DNA from: Roseiarcus sp963742305
Lineage (GTDB): Bacteria > Pseudomonadota > Alphaproteobacteria > Rhizobiales > Beijerinckiaceae
Reading direction: 5' to 3'
Length of the DNA stretch: 64,000 nucleotides
Assembly (NCBI GenBank): GCA_963742305.1
Contig: CAVULN010000032.1
Span: 56,433 to 120,432 of the forward strand
The notes under the pieces were generated by a model that was given only the letters and a program-made list of their open reading frames with translations, searched no databases and was not told the origin of the DNA. Below, piece after piece: positions 56,197 to 64,000 of this stretch. The position numbers were made by a program, and so were the translations under genes. Numbering within the stretch: position 1 is the stretch's first letter; every line of letters begins with the position of its first letter.

Positions 56197-56618
56197 CTTC
56201 CAAGAGTTCGGACCTGTTGAAATGAAGGATCCGGTTGTCATCACGGGAGGCGATAGGGAACGAGGTCTTCTTCTCAGCGATAAATTGGCTACAGGGACCG
56301 GGGCCTTGATCGCTAACTTCGATCGAGGGCGCGTTTTCCTGGCGCGCGCTTGCAAATGGGCGGTTCCGCCCGCGGGTCGCTTTCGCGAGGCTTCCGATTC
56401 GACGAGCAACCGAACGACGTTTTGGATGTGGGTGAGGCCACGTTCAAGAAAAGTTCAGCGTCGGTTCGCGCGCTTCCGCGTCGTCGCCGTGACGCTGCAA
56501 CGTGTCGAGGGCATTGAAGAGTCCCCTCATTTCTCAAGATGAGGGGCGCATCGGGTCGCCGACTTGTGCGAAAGTTGCTTTGGGAGAACGACTTGCGCCG
56601 ATTCGGAGGGCTGGCCCG
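56197..56618. other. Stretch after phoB without a supported gene
   Basis: About 420 bp. A frame starting at 56222 reads 107 codons but has biased composition, no motif and no clear ribosome binding site. It is probably non-coding or IS-derived, since transposase debris follows. Confidence 0.4.
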
Positions 56619-56735
56619 ATGCAGACGGAGTGCAGCGCAAATCCGAGCGTGTTTGGAGAGGTCGAAGGCCGGCCTGTGGTCGCCGCGTTCGACCGCGGCG
56701 CGCTATCAGGCGTTTGGCTACCGGATGGAATAGCC
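56619..56735 (+). pseudogene. Possible IS1380-family transposase N-terminal fragment
   Basis: From ATG 56619 the frame reads MQTECSANPSVFGEVEGR then PVVAAFDRGALS, resembling the start of IS1380-family transposases (pattern F-x-x-V-x-G-R-x-V-x-A-A-F-D-G-G). After about 32 residues the similarity is lost and the expected S-D-A-G-A-L-L-L segment is absent. The identification rests on a short match. Confidence 0.4.
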
Positions 56736-56843
56736 ACTCGGGTCGGCTTTCTCAGGGTTCCCGAAAGCAAACCGGAACTCAACTTCGCTCGTGAAATGCC
56801 CAATTTTCGCGACCGCATCGCTGGGAGGCTCGCGATCACTGTT

Positions 56844-57899
56844 CTAGGCGAGGTGGTTCAAGAGCCAATCCGGCTCGCCGAAAGCACCCGATTTCGACGC
56901 GCAGATAGTTCCTCGCCATAGCCCCGAATCCATATGGGAGGCAGGAATCCCTGGCAGAAATTCCCCGTCGACGCTAAGCCAGGTTGCTTTCAGCACGCGG
57001 CAAACGGCGGCGAAGGTCTCGCCCCCGACCACTGTGAGCGCCGCAGGCGGCGGAAGACGTTCGGCGAGCCTCTCGACGCCCCGAGCGATCCGTTCGACCG
57101 CCTCCATCTCGCTCAAACCCGGCGGCAGAGTTGGAAGGACGATGCAGCGGCCGCGCGCTCCCAGCGTTGTTTGGACACGCGCTTCGAAACCTGACTCCGC
57201 CAGCGGCGCGAACCATTCTGGCCGCGCCGCAGCCGCGACCTCGATCTGGCGAAGGGAAACGGGGTGGCGCGAACCGATGATCGCGAGATGCGGCGCGCCC
57301 AAGGGTCGGCCGGTTCGCGGCGGCCGTTGCGCGAGCGCCCTCGCCAGGCCCGCGGTGCCGCACCACAGCGGCGCGGGTTCGCGCGCGTAGCGGCTGGCGA
57401 TCGCGTCAAGATCGGCGTCGCTCTCGGCGTCGGGCAGCACGATATCGCAGTCGCGATCGTGAAGAGACAGGCCATGGCGTTGAAGCTCCGCCGCGATGTC
57501 CTTGATCATGACGGCCTCGCCGCCCGACTGCGCTCGAATCTGGCGCCCGCCCCGCGTCACTCGTCCCTGCGCCGGGAACGCCGGCGCCAGCACGATCTGG
57601 CGAAACATGCCGGACCTGACAATCCCGGCGAGCTCCACAGCCCAATGCCCGCGCAGCAGACTGTCGATCTTCTTGAACGCCAGATCGGCGCCCGCGAAAT
57701 GACCGACCGCCTCGCGCGCCGCCGCGACGGCCGTCTCCTGATCGCGATCCCGACAGGAGAGGTCCATGACATAGGACCCCTCGGGCGTGGGCATGGTCCG
57801 GTCCAGGAGAACCGGCAGAGGGCCGGTGCGGCCGGTGAACTGTGCGGCGGTGTCGAGCGCCCCGGTCAGGTCGTCGGCGATCAGGCGCAGGATCGTCAT
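56844..57899 (-). CDS. Four-carbon acid sugar kinase family protein (DUF1537)
   Basis: A 351-residue kinase of the OtnK/DtnK/LtnK type. The N-terminal substrate domain has IADDLTGALDTAAQF and the conserved FKKIDSLLRGHWAVEL. The C-terminal nucleotide domain has CGTAGLARALAQ, VVGGETFAAVCRVLKA and ICASKSGAFGEPDWL. Characterised relatives phosphorylate D-threonate, D-erythronate, L-threonate or 2-oxo-tetronate. At 351 residues it is shorter than the usual 400-430, with reduced loops in the central part. The gene overlaps the DeoR regulator by ATGA and is the last gene of the transporter operon. Confidence 0.9.
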   Translation of the reverse strand: MTILRLIADDLTGALDTAAQFTGRTGPLPVLLDRTMPTPEGSYVMDLSCRDRDQETAVAAAREAVGHFAGADLAFKKIDSLLRGHWAVELAGIVRSGMFRQIVLAPAFPAQGRVTRGGRQIRAQSGGEAVMIKDIAAELQRHGLSLHDRDCDIVLPDAESDADLDAIASRYAREPAPLWCGTAGLARALAQRPPRTGRPLGAPHLAIIGSRHPVSLRQIEVAAAARPEWFAPLAESGFEARVQTTLGARGRCIVLPTLPPGLSEMEAVERIARGVERLAERLPPPAALTVVGGETFAAVCRVLKATWLSVDGEFLPGIPASHMDSGLWRGTICASKSGAFGEPDWLLNHLA

Positions 57900-58717
57900 G
57901 CGACCGCTTGCGCTGCGCCCCTCGAGGGAACCACCTTCACTTCAAGGCCGAGATCGCGCGCGCGCGCGATTTCGACCGGATCGGCGCGGTCGTCGGTGAT
58001 CATCTCGTGGACCGCGGTGAGTTCGCAGATTTTGCAGAACGCCGCCGCGCCGAACTTGGAGGCGTCCGCAAGGAGAACGATCCGGCGCGCCGCCGAGATC
58101 ATGGCCCGCTTCATCGCCGCCGCCTCGAGCGACGTCTCGCTCAACGCCAGACCGCTGATCGCATGGGTCCCGATGAAGGCGACATCGACCCTGAGATTGC
58201 TGAGGAAGCTTTCGCCCGGCTCGCCAAGGACGGTCAGGGAGCCCAGCCGCACGGCGCCGCCCAGACAGAGAACACGAATCTTGTTCGACGCGCACAGCGC
58301 CTGGCCGATGCCGAGATCGTTGGTGACCGCGGTGAGCGCAATGTCGCGCTCGACGCTCGCGCGAGCCGCCGCGAGCACCGTCGAGCTGCTGTCGAAAATG
58401 ACGCTCGCGCCGGAATGAAGAGTTGCAGCCGCAGCAAGTCCGATCGACTCCTTTTCCGGCCGATCGAACTCGGCGGTGATCGCGGCCTCTGGCTCAAAGG
58501 TCGATTGCAGGAGCTTCTGAATCAGCGCCCCGCCGTGCGAGCGCTCGAGATAGCCGCGCTCCTCCAGATGCTCGAGGTCGCGGCGGACTGTGGAGAGCGA
58601 GATGCCGATCGCCTCCGCCAGTTCCTGGATCGACGCCGCGCCGCGTTTGCGAATGTGATCCAGCATGAAGGCCCGGCGCTGCGCCGGTATGAGCTCTGGG
58701 CGGCGAGGCGAGGCCAT
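57896..58717 (-). CDS. DeoR/GlpR-family transcriptional regulator
   Basis: A 273-residue repressor. The N-terminal DeoR helix-turn-helix contains RRAFMLDHIRKRGAASIQEL, AEAIGISLSTVRRDLEHLEE and the wing RGYLERSHGGAL. The C-terminal sensor domain carries the phospho-sugar binding pattern GLAAAATLHSGASVIFDSSS and LLADASKFG. These regulators respond to phosphorylated sugar intermediates, which fits a product of the adjacent kinase. It probably controls this operon and the divergent pdxA. Confidence 0.92.
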   Translation of the reverse strand: MASPRRPELIPAQRRAFMLDHIRKRGAASIQELAEAIGISLSTVRRDLEHLEERGYLERSHGGALIQKLLQSTFEPEAAITAEFDRPEKESIGLAAAATLHSGASVIFDSSSTVLAAARASVERDIALTAVTNDLGIGQALCASNKIRVLCLGGAVRLGSLTVLGEPGESFLSNLRVDVAFIGTHAISGLALSETSLEAAAMKRAMISAARRIVLLADASKFGAAAFCKICELTAVHEMITDDRADPVEIARARDLGLEVKVVPSRGAAQAVA

Positions 58718-58726
58718 GGCGTTCCG

Positions 58727-59704
58727 TCAGGTCGGGCGTTTCGTGCGATGGATCGCGAGCATGACGAGGATGATCGCGCCGAACACGATTTGCCGCACCG
58801 CGTCCTGAACCTGCATCAGCGACAGGACCGAGGACAGGAGTGTGATGAAGACGGCGCCGACGAACGTGCCGGAATAGCTGCCGCTGCCGCCGAGAATTGA
58901 CGTGCCGCCCAGCACGACCGCCGCGATCACCGGCATCAGATAGCTGTCGCCCATGCCCTGATAAGCCTGGTTGGCGTAGCCGACCAGCAGCAGGCCGCCG
59001 AGGCTCGACATCAAGCCGGCAAACGCGAACACGCAGACGATCACCCGGTCGACCGGCGCGCCCGCGAGGAAAAGGGCGCGCGGCGACTGGCCGAGCGCAT
59101 AAACATAGGTCCCGAACACCGTCCGCCGCAGCATGAAGATCATTCCGGCCCCAATGGCGAGCCAGAGCAGGAAAGCGTTGGGAAGGCCGAACGTGCGCCC
59201 ATGCGCGAGGAACACGGCGAGCGTCGGGGGCGCGCCGTGCGGCTTGAAGCCGCCGGTGTAGAAGACCGTCATGCCCAGCAGCATGGCGTTGACCGCGAGT
59301 GTCCAGACCATCGCCGGGATGCGGAAGATGGCGACGCCAAGTCCGTTGACCGCGCCGATGACGAGGCCGCCGAGGAGAGCAGCCGGGATGGCGAGCGCGG
59401 CCAGCGCCTCGTTGCGGGCGCCGGCGAGCGAGGTTGCGAGAATGGCGGTGCTGGTGATCGTCAGCGGCACGGAAAGGTCGATCTGGCCGAGCAGGATGAC
59501 GAGCATCGCGCCCGTGGCGAGAAGGCCGACGATGGAGGCGATCTGAAGCTGCTGGAGCAGATAGCCGAGTGACAACACACCTGGCGACATGATCCCCGCG
59601 CCGATCGTCACGGCGACGCAGGCCAGGATCACAAGAAAAACCGACCGGTCGATCGTTCGCTCTCCGCGGCCTGGCGGCCCCGATCGGGACTGGATAGCCG
59701 ACAT
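58727..59704 (-). CDS. Ribose-type ABC transporter permease (system 4)
   Basis: A 325-residue RbsC-family permease with about nine membrane segments. It contains GLLATGAMLVILLGQIDLS, AVNGLGVAIFRIPAMVWTL, YALGQSPRALFLAGAPV and GGTSILGGSGSYSGTFVG. The start at 59704 overlaps the stop of the preceding permease gene by ATGA. A longer upstream frame is only a shadow of that gene. Confidence 0.92.
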   Translation of the reverse strand: MSAIQSRSGPPGRGERTIDRSVFLVILACVAVTIGAGIMSPGVLSLGYLLQQLQIASIVGLLATGAMLVILLGQIDLSVPLTITSTAILATSLAGARNEALAALAIPAALLGGLVIGAVNGLGVAIFRIPAMVWTLAVNAMLLGMTVFYTGGFKPHGAPPTLAVFLAHGRTFGLPNAFLLWLAIGAGMIFMLRRTVFGTYVYALGQSPRALFLAGAPVDRVIVCVFAFAGLMSSLGGLLLVGYANQAYQGMGDSYLMPVIAAVVLGGTSILGGSGSYSGTFVGAVFITLLSSVLSLMQVQDAVRQIVFGAIILVMLAIHRTKRPT

Positions 59705-60669
59705 CACGCGAACCGCTCCAGCCGGGAGCGCACGCGCACCATTCCAAAGGCGCCGAGCGCAATTGCGATGGCGAGGATCGCCCCCTCGAAGAAGGGTTGC
59801 GCCAGAGGCGGCAGGCCCGAAAAGAACATGAGCCCCGAGATCGTCTTGAGGATGAAGGCGCCAAGCGCTGCGCCGAGCGGCGAGCCGACGCCGCCCGAGA
59901 GCGCCACGCCGCCGATGACGACGGCCGCGATCGAGTTCAGCGTATAGGGCGGCCCGACGTTCGGATCGCCCGTCAGCGTGACCATGCTGACATAGAGGCC
60001 CGCGAGCGCGGCGAACAGGCCGCCGAGGCCGTAGGCGGAGAGCGTCACGACCCGAACGCGGATTCCGCTCATCAGAGCGGCCTCGCGCGAGGACCCGATG
60101 GCGTAGAGGCTCATGCCAAACCGCGTCCGCCTCAAAGGCGCTGTCAACAGGATGAGGGCGAGCGCGATGATGATGAGCGACGCCGGGACGCCATGCACGT
60201 CGTAGGTGAGCGCATCGGAGAGGCCGTCGCTGATTTCGCCGCCGGGGATCGGGCGTAGAAGGAGCGCGAGACCCGAGTAGATGCTGCCGAGCGCCAGCGT
60301 GGCGACGATCGGCGGAACGCCCGCTACGACCACCGCCGCGCCATTCGCAAGTCCGCAGGCGACGCCGACCATGAGCGCGAGCGCAACCCCCGCCGCCACA
60401 TGGAGGGGCGAGCCGGAGACGACATAGGAGGCGACGACGTTGGTCAGCGCCACGACCGGCCCGACCGACAGATCGATGCCGCGGACGAGCACGACGAAGA
60501 ACTGCGCGATCGCGGCGAGTGCAAGCAGCGTTCCCTGATTGGCCCAGATCGTCAGCACGTAGACCGACAGCCCGCGCGGATGAATTGAGATGAAGAGAGC
60601 GAAAAGGATCGCCAGCAGCGCGGCTGCGATGGCGGTGCGCGAAAGGCGCAAGTTTGCGCCGGCCCTCAT
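59704..60669 (-). CDS. Ribose-type ABC transporter permease (system 4)
   Basis: A 321-residue RbsC-family permease. Conserved parts are AIAQFFVVLVRGIDLSVGP, GLANGAAVVVAGVPPIVATL, YAIGSSREAALMSGI and IGGVALSGGVGSPLGAALG. It overlaps the ATPase gene by ATGA at 60666-60669, which fixes the start against a longer upstream frame. Confidence 0.92.
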   Translation of the reverse strand: MRAGANLRLSRTAIAAALLAILFALFISIHPRGLSVYVLTIWANQGTLLALAAIAQFFVVLVRGIDLSVGPVVALTNVVASYVVSGSPLHVAAGVALALMVGVACGLANGAAVVVAGVPPIVATLALGSIYSGLALLLRPIPGGEISDGLSDALTYDVHGVPASLIIIALALILLTAPLRRTRFGMSLYAIGSSREAALMSGIRVRVVTLSAYGLGGLFAALAGLYVSMVTLTGDPNVGPPYTLNSIAAVVIGGVALSGGVGSPLGAALGAFILKTISGLMFFSGLPPLAQPFFEGAILAIAIALGAFGMVRVRSRLERFA

Positions 60670-62183
60670 TGCGCGGCCGTCTCCGAATGGACATTGAGCG
60701 TCGCGGCGACCAGCGCGTCCGGCGTGACTTCGGCTCCGGTCATCTCGCGAATGACCCGGCCGCGATAGAAGACATAGACCCGGTGGCAGACATGGATCAG
60801 CTCTTCGTAGTCGGTCGACTGCAGGACGATCGCGAGGCCATCCGCCGCCAGCTCCTGCAGAAGGACGTAGATCTGCGCCTTGGTGCGGACGTCGATGCCG
60901 CGCGTCGGGTCCATGAGCAGAAGGCAGCGCGGCGACAGCGCCAGCCATTTCGCGAGGACAACCTTCTGCTGGTTGCCGCCCGACAGGGTCTTCACCGGAT
61001 CGTCAAGGCGCCCGAACGTGAGCGCGAGGCGCTCGATCAGCCGCGCGATCGCCCCGTCCGTCGCGTCGGACGCGTGCGTAAGGCCGAACGGCTTCCGGCT
61101 CAGCGCGGCCAACTGGAGATTGTCTTCGATCGACATGTCGAGGATCAGGCCCTCGGTCTTTCGATCCTCGGGCACGAGCGCGATATTGACGCCGGGCGCC
61201 TTCGCGCGGGGCGGCGTCATGCCCGAGAGCGGACTGCCGTCGAGCGTGATCGCGCCTTCGAGATGGCGCAGCACGCCGAAGATGGCGTGCATCACGTGCT
61301 GCTGCCCCTGGCCGTCGAGGCCGCCGAGCCCGACGATCTCGCCAGGGCGCACGTCGAGGTCGACGCCCTCGAGCGCCGGCTCCCAGCGCAGGGCGCGGCA
61401 GGAGAGAAGCGGCGCGAGCGAGGAGTCGGGCGGCGGGACCCGCGGCGGAAACAGCTCCTTGAGCGGCTGGCCGATCATCAGCCCGATCATGGCGTCCCGG
61501 CTTCGCGCGCCTGCGGGGAAGGTCTCAATGTGCCGGCCGTTCCGGAATACGGAGATCCGGTCCGCGACGGCGTCGATCTCGTACATGCGATGCGAGATGA
61601 ACAGGACGCCGCAGCCCGAATTGCGCAGCCGTTCGATGACTTTGAACACTTTCTCCGCGCGCTCGGCGGTGAGCGCCGAGGTCGCTTCATCGAGAATGAG
61701 GAGGCGCGGCTTGCGGTGGATCGCCTTGGCGATTTCGACGAGTTGCCGGTCGGCGAGCGGAAGATCGGAGATCAGGGCCGACAGATGGATATGGTCGCCG
61801 CCGATGCTGTCCAGCGCGTCGCGCGCCCCGCGTCGCGCCCCACGGCCGATGAAGCCCAGGGCCGGGCCGCCATCGACGATGAGGAGGTTGTCGCCGACCG
61901 TGAGATGCGGCATCAGCGACAATTCCTGAAACATGCAGACGATGCCGAGCGCCGCGGCGTCGCGTGGCGAGGCGAAGCGCCGCGCGAGGCCGTCCACGGC
62001 GATGGCGCCGGCGTCGGGCGCGATCACGCCGGCGAGCAGCTTCATCAGCGTGGTCTTGCCGGCGCCGTTCTCGCCCAGGACGGCCTGAACGATTCCGGGG
62101 TCGATGGTCAGCGAAACCTCGGCCAGAGCCGGAACCGCGCCATAGCTTTTCGACACGTCCGTCAGCTGGACGAGCGGGGCCAT
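60666..62183 (-). CDS. Ribose-type ABC transporter ATPase, two ABC domains (system 4)
   Basis: A 505-residue RbsA-like protein. Domain 1 has Walker A LGENGAGKTTLMKLLAG, degenerate signature LPLADRQLVEIAKAI and Walker B LLILDEATSAL. Domain 2 has GLDGQGQQHVMHAIFG, LSGGNQQKVVLAKWL and LLLMDPTRGIDVRTK. The start at 62183 lies 17 bp from the binding-protein stop. The protein is intact. Confidence 0.93.
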   Translation of the reverse strand: MAPLVQLTDVSKSYGAVPALAEVSLTIDPGIVQAVLGENGAGKTTLMKLLAGVIAPDAGAIAVDGLARRFASPRDAAALGIVCMFQELSLMPHLTVGDNLLIVDGGPALGFIGRGARRGARDALDSIGGDHIHLSALISDLPLADRQLVEIAKAIHRKPRLLILDEATSALTAERAEKVFKVIERLRNSGCGVLFISHRMYEIDAVADRISVFRNGRHIETFPAGARSRDAMIGLMIGQPLKELFPPRVPPPDSSLAPLLSCRALRWEPALEGVDLDVRPGEIVGLGGLDGQGQQHVMHAIFGVLRHLEGAITLDGSPLSGMTPPRAKAPGVNIALVPEDRKTEGLILDMSIEDNLQLAALSRKPFGLTHASDATDGAIARLIERLALTFGRLDDPVKTLSGGNQQKVVLAKWLALSPRCLLLMDPTRGIDVRTKAQIYVLLQELAADGLAIVLQSTDYEELIHVCHRVYVFYRGRVIREMTGAEVTPDALVAATLNVHSETAAQ

Positions 62184-62200
62184 CGCGCGGTCCTTGCGGC

Positions 62201-63311
62201 TCAGCCGTTGTTCGCGGCGTTCTGGCCCATCAGTTCCTGCGGCGTGAAGACCGGGAAGCACTGCGGATAGCCGGTCGTGGTGTAGAAGTTGGGCGGCAGG
62301 TTGGGGAAATAGTCTGTCCCCTCGACAAGGTCGGCGTTGTTCTTGTGCGGGATGGGGAGGAACACTTTCTGGGGCAGCGTATTGCCCTGCAGGAGGACGA
62401 CGGCGGCCTCGAGCGCCAGCGCCGACATCGCCGGGGCCTGCGCGGCGGTCACGCCCGGATACTTGCCCTTGGCGGCAAGCTCACGGGTGCCGTTGCCCGC
62501 GTCCACGCCGATCGGCACGATCGGATGGTGGGCGGCCTGCATGGCGTGGAGCGCGCCGATCGCGCCTTCCTGAACTATCACCCCGTCGAACTTGCCGTTT
62601 GTTGCGATAGCGTCGGCGGTGCCCTTTTCCGCGGTGCCTGCGTCCCAGTTGCCGACCACCTGCACGACCTTCAGTCCCTTGTACTTGTCGAGCACCGAGC
62701 GCATGCCCTCGTGATTGTCGCGATCGACGCTGTTGCCCGGCAGGCCGGAGATTTCGAGCACCTGGCCGGTGACGTCGCCCTTGGCGGCCTTGATGCCGTC
62801 GACCACGGCCTGCGCCTTCATCCGGCCGAGCTCGAACTGGTCCTCGTTGATCTGCACGATCTTGTCGGAATCGAGCACGTTGTCGAAGGTGACGAGCACG
62901 GTCCCCGCACGCTGAGCGCGCTTCACGACCGCGTCAAACGCGGTCGGGTTGACCGCGTTGATGACGATCGCGTCGTAACCGGCGGCGATGTAATTATCGA
63001 TGGCCGCGATCTGCGCGGCTGAATTCGTTGCCGACCGAGATCACCTTGAAGTCGCCGAGCTGCTTGGCGTTGTCGGGCCGGGTCCCTTAGGCCTTGGACG
63101 ACTGGATGGCCGTGATGCGCCAGTCGTTGCCGACATAGCCGTTCACGAGCGCGATCTTGTAGGGCCCCTTTTTCGCAGGATATTGGATCGTCTTCTTGTT
63201 GTCGGACGCCGGGCTGAAGCATTCCGGCTTGTACGTGTCCGCCGCGTGGGCGAGACCCGACGCCAGGACAGAGGCGGATAGCGCCATTGCAAACGTCTTT
63301 CTCGATATCAT
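62201..63311 (-). pseudogene. Ribose-type ABC substrate-binding protein with stop and frameshift (system 4)
   Basis: From ATG 63311 (site AGGGAGGATGTC) there is a signal peptide (FAMALSASVLASGLAHA) and YKIALVNGYVGNDWRITAIQ, then TAA at 63087-63089 in place of a sense codon. The same frame continues QLGDFKVISVGNEFS, shifts near 63022, and the rest is intact: YDAIVINAVNPTAFDAVVKR, VLVTFDNVLDSDKIVQINED and GLPGNSVDRDNHEGMR to 62201. Two small lesions separate it from a full 369-residue protein. The family matches the system 1 binding protein. A four-carbon sugar acid is a reasonable ligand from context. Confidence 0.85.
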
Positions 63312-63530
63312 GACATCCTCCCTGTTTTGAGGCCCGGCTTTTCTCTTTGTCCCGGCGCTCGAATATGGCAGAAAATGGCAGTTTTCGCGCACTGTCAAGC
63401 GGCGGTTCGGCGCATGCATGCCAATTTTTCCGAAAAACTTCATCAATATGAGCGAATTTGAACGATTTTAACTTTTCATCGTCACGGCTATTGGCTAGGC
63501 TTCGCCAAAGATGAGCGAGGAGACCCGGCA
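63312..63530. promoter_or_regulatory. AT-rich divergent promoter region between transporter operon and pdxA
   Basis: A 219-bp gap with a markedly AT-rich core at about 63420-63480 in a GC-rich genome. It includes GCGAATTTGAACGATTTTAA, where two similar blocks (CGAATTT and CGATTTT) are spaced by three bases, a possible operator for the DeoR-family regulator. The site has not been matched to a known consensus. Confidence 0.4.
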
Positions 63531-64000
63531 GTGGCCCGTCCAAGGATTGCGGTGACGTCGGGAGATCCGGCTGGGATCGGTCCGGAGATCATGGCCCGCG
63601 CAAGCGTGGCGTTGCGTTCCCGCGTCGCCGACGGCGAATTGTCCCTTCTCCTCATCGGCGCCAGCGCCGCGCATAAGGCCGCGCTCAACCAGCTTTCTCT
63701 GGAAGATGCCGCGACGCCTGTCTCGTCCGGCGGGCTGGGAGAGGACCTGCCTCCGATCGGCTTCCTCGATATCGATCCCGCTGGCCAGCTTGTTCCTCAG
63801 GGCCGGTCGACCGCCGAGGGCGGCCACATCGCCTATGACGCGATCGCCGCCGCGGTGCGCCTCGCGCTTGCGGGCGTGGTCGATGCGATCTGCACCGGCC
63901 CGATCAGCAAGGAGGCGCTCAATTTCGCCGGACACCACTATAGCGGGCACACCGAACTGCTGGCGGATCTCACGGGCGCCCGCGACAGCGTGATGCTGCT
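63531..64000 (+). CDS. pdxA: 4-hydroxythreonine-4-phosphate dehydrogenase family (PdxA/PdxA2), 3' end outside window
   Basis: Starts at GTG 63531 after GCGAGGAGACC and runs off the window; 156 codons are visible. It has AVTSGDPAGIGPEIMARA, the conserved CTGPISKEALNFAGHHYSG and GHTELLADL, with metal and substrate residues in HTE. PdxA makes a vitamin B6 precursor, while PdxA2 paralogues oxidise and decarboxylate threonate 4-phosphate to dihydroxyacetone phosphate. Next to a DUF1537 kinase, a DeoR regulator and a transporter, the PdxA2 role is more likely. The divergent arrangement suggests shared control. Confidence 0.9.
   Translation, partial: MARPRIAVTSGDPAGIGPEIMARASVALRSRVADGELSLLLIGASAAHKAALNQLSLEDAATPVSSGGLGEDLPPIGFLDIDPAGQLVPQGRSTAEGGHIAYDAIAAAVRLALAGVVDAICTGPISKEALNFAGHHYSGHTELLADLTGARDSVML

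Noticed and set aside
60654..62270. A 538-codon open frame on the plus strand
   Set aside because: It mirrors the two-domain ATPase on the minus strand, whose Walker and signature motifs are all present; the plus frame has no recognisable domain.

Overview
The window is GC-rich, densely coded bacterial chromosome. The gene complement (PEPxxWA-CTERM protein, BKACE enzyme, pst-phoU-phoB operon with a Pho box, many ribose-type ABC transporters, class III cyclase with receiver domain, ribH-nusB, NifU-like protein, MmyB-type HTH regulator) points to an alphaproteobacterium of the Hyphomicrobiales (Rhizobiales). The exact genus cannot be read from the sequence. No rRNA, tRNA or CRISPR array was seen.

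Layout. 0-4.6 kb: partial LVIVD-repeat protein, DHDPS-family enzyme divergent from a frameshifted M24 peptidase, cytochrome b561-like protein and a CHRD protein. 4.9-8.1 kb: histidine kinase, receiver protein and receiver-adenylate cyclase fusion. 8.1-12.8 kb: catabolic genes on the minus strand (SMP-30 remnant, BKACE, lambda-crystallin-type dehydrogenase, broken SDR, nucleoside hydrolase). 13-22.6 kb: cell-envelope and secreted functions (a 700-codon secreted protein broken by frameshifts, PEP-CTERM protein, Do-family protease, HTH regulator/methyltransferase pair, mtgA, papain-like protease with a chagasin-like inhibitor, creA). 22.9-27.6 kb: housekeeping (nusB, ribH, yidD, NifU-like, hisI, patatin, CBS protein, SDR). 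27.7-30.6 kb: IS630 element, IS3 copy 1 and transposase debris. 31-47.6 kb: sugar or sugar-acid region with three ribose-type ABC systems, the third in advanced decay. 47.6-50.5 kb: IS3 copy 2, a second IS3-type element and an IS5 remnant. 50.8-56.2 kb: pstSCAB-phoU-phoB. 56.8-64 kb: a four-carbon sugar-acid type locus (DUF1537 kinase, DeoR regulator, ABC transporter, divergent pdxA running off the end).

How the genes work together. The clearest functional units are the phosphate operon (Pho box, high-affinity transporter, PhoU, PhoB), the kinase/receiver/cyclase set that could turn an envelope signal into cAMP, and the DUF1537 kinase plus PdxA pair, which in characterised systems converts threonate or erythronate to dihydroxyacetone phosphate and here sits with its own transporter and repressor. 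Transport of sugars and sugar acids dominates: there are four ribose-type ABC systems between 33 and 63.3 kb.

Caution on sequence quality. At least fifteen genes carry a single-base frameshift or an in-frame stop, including conserved genes such as pstB, pstC and the NifU-like gene, and several lesions lie at short homopolymers. Some lesions are therefore probably base-calling errors. The third ABC cassette also has large internal deletions and an IS truncation, which cannot be explained that way and show real gene decay.
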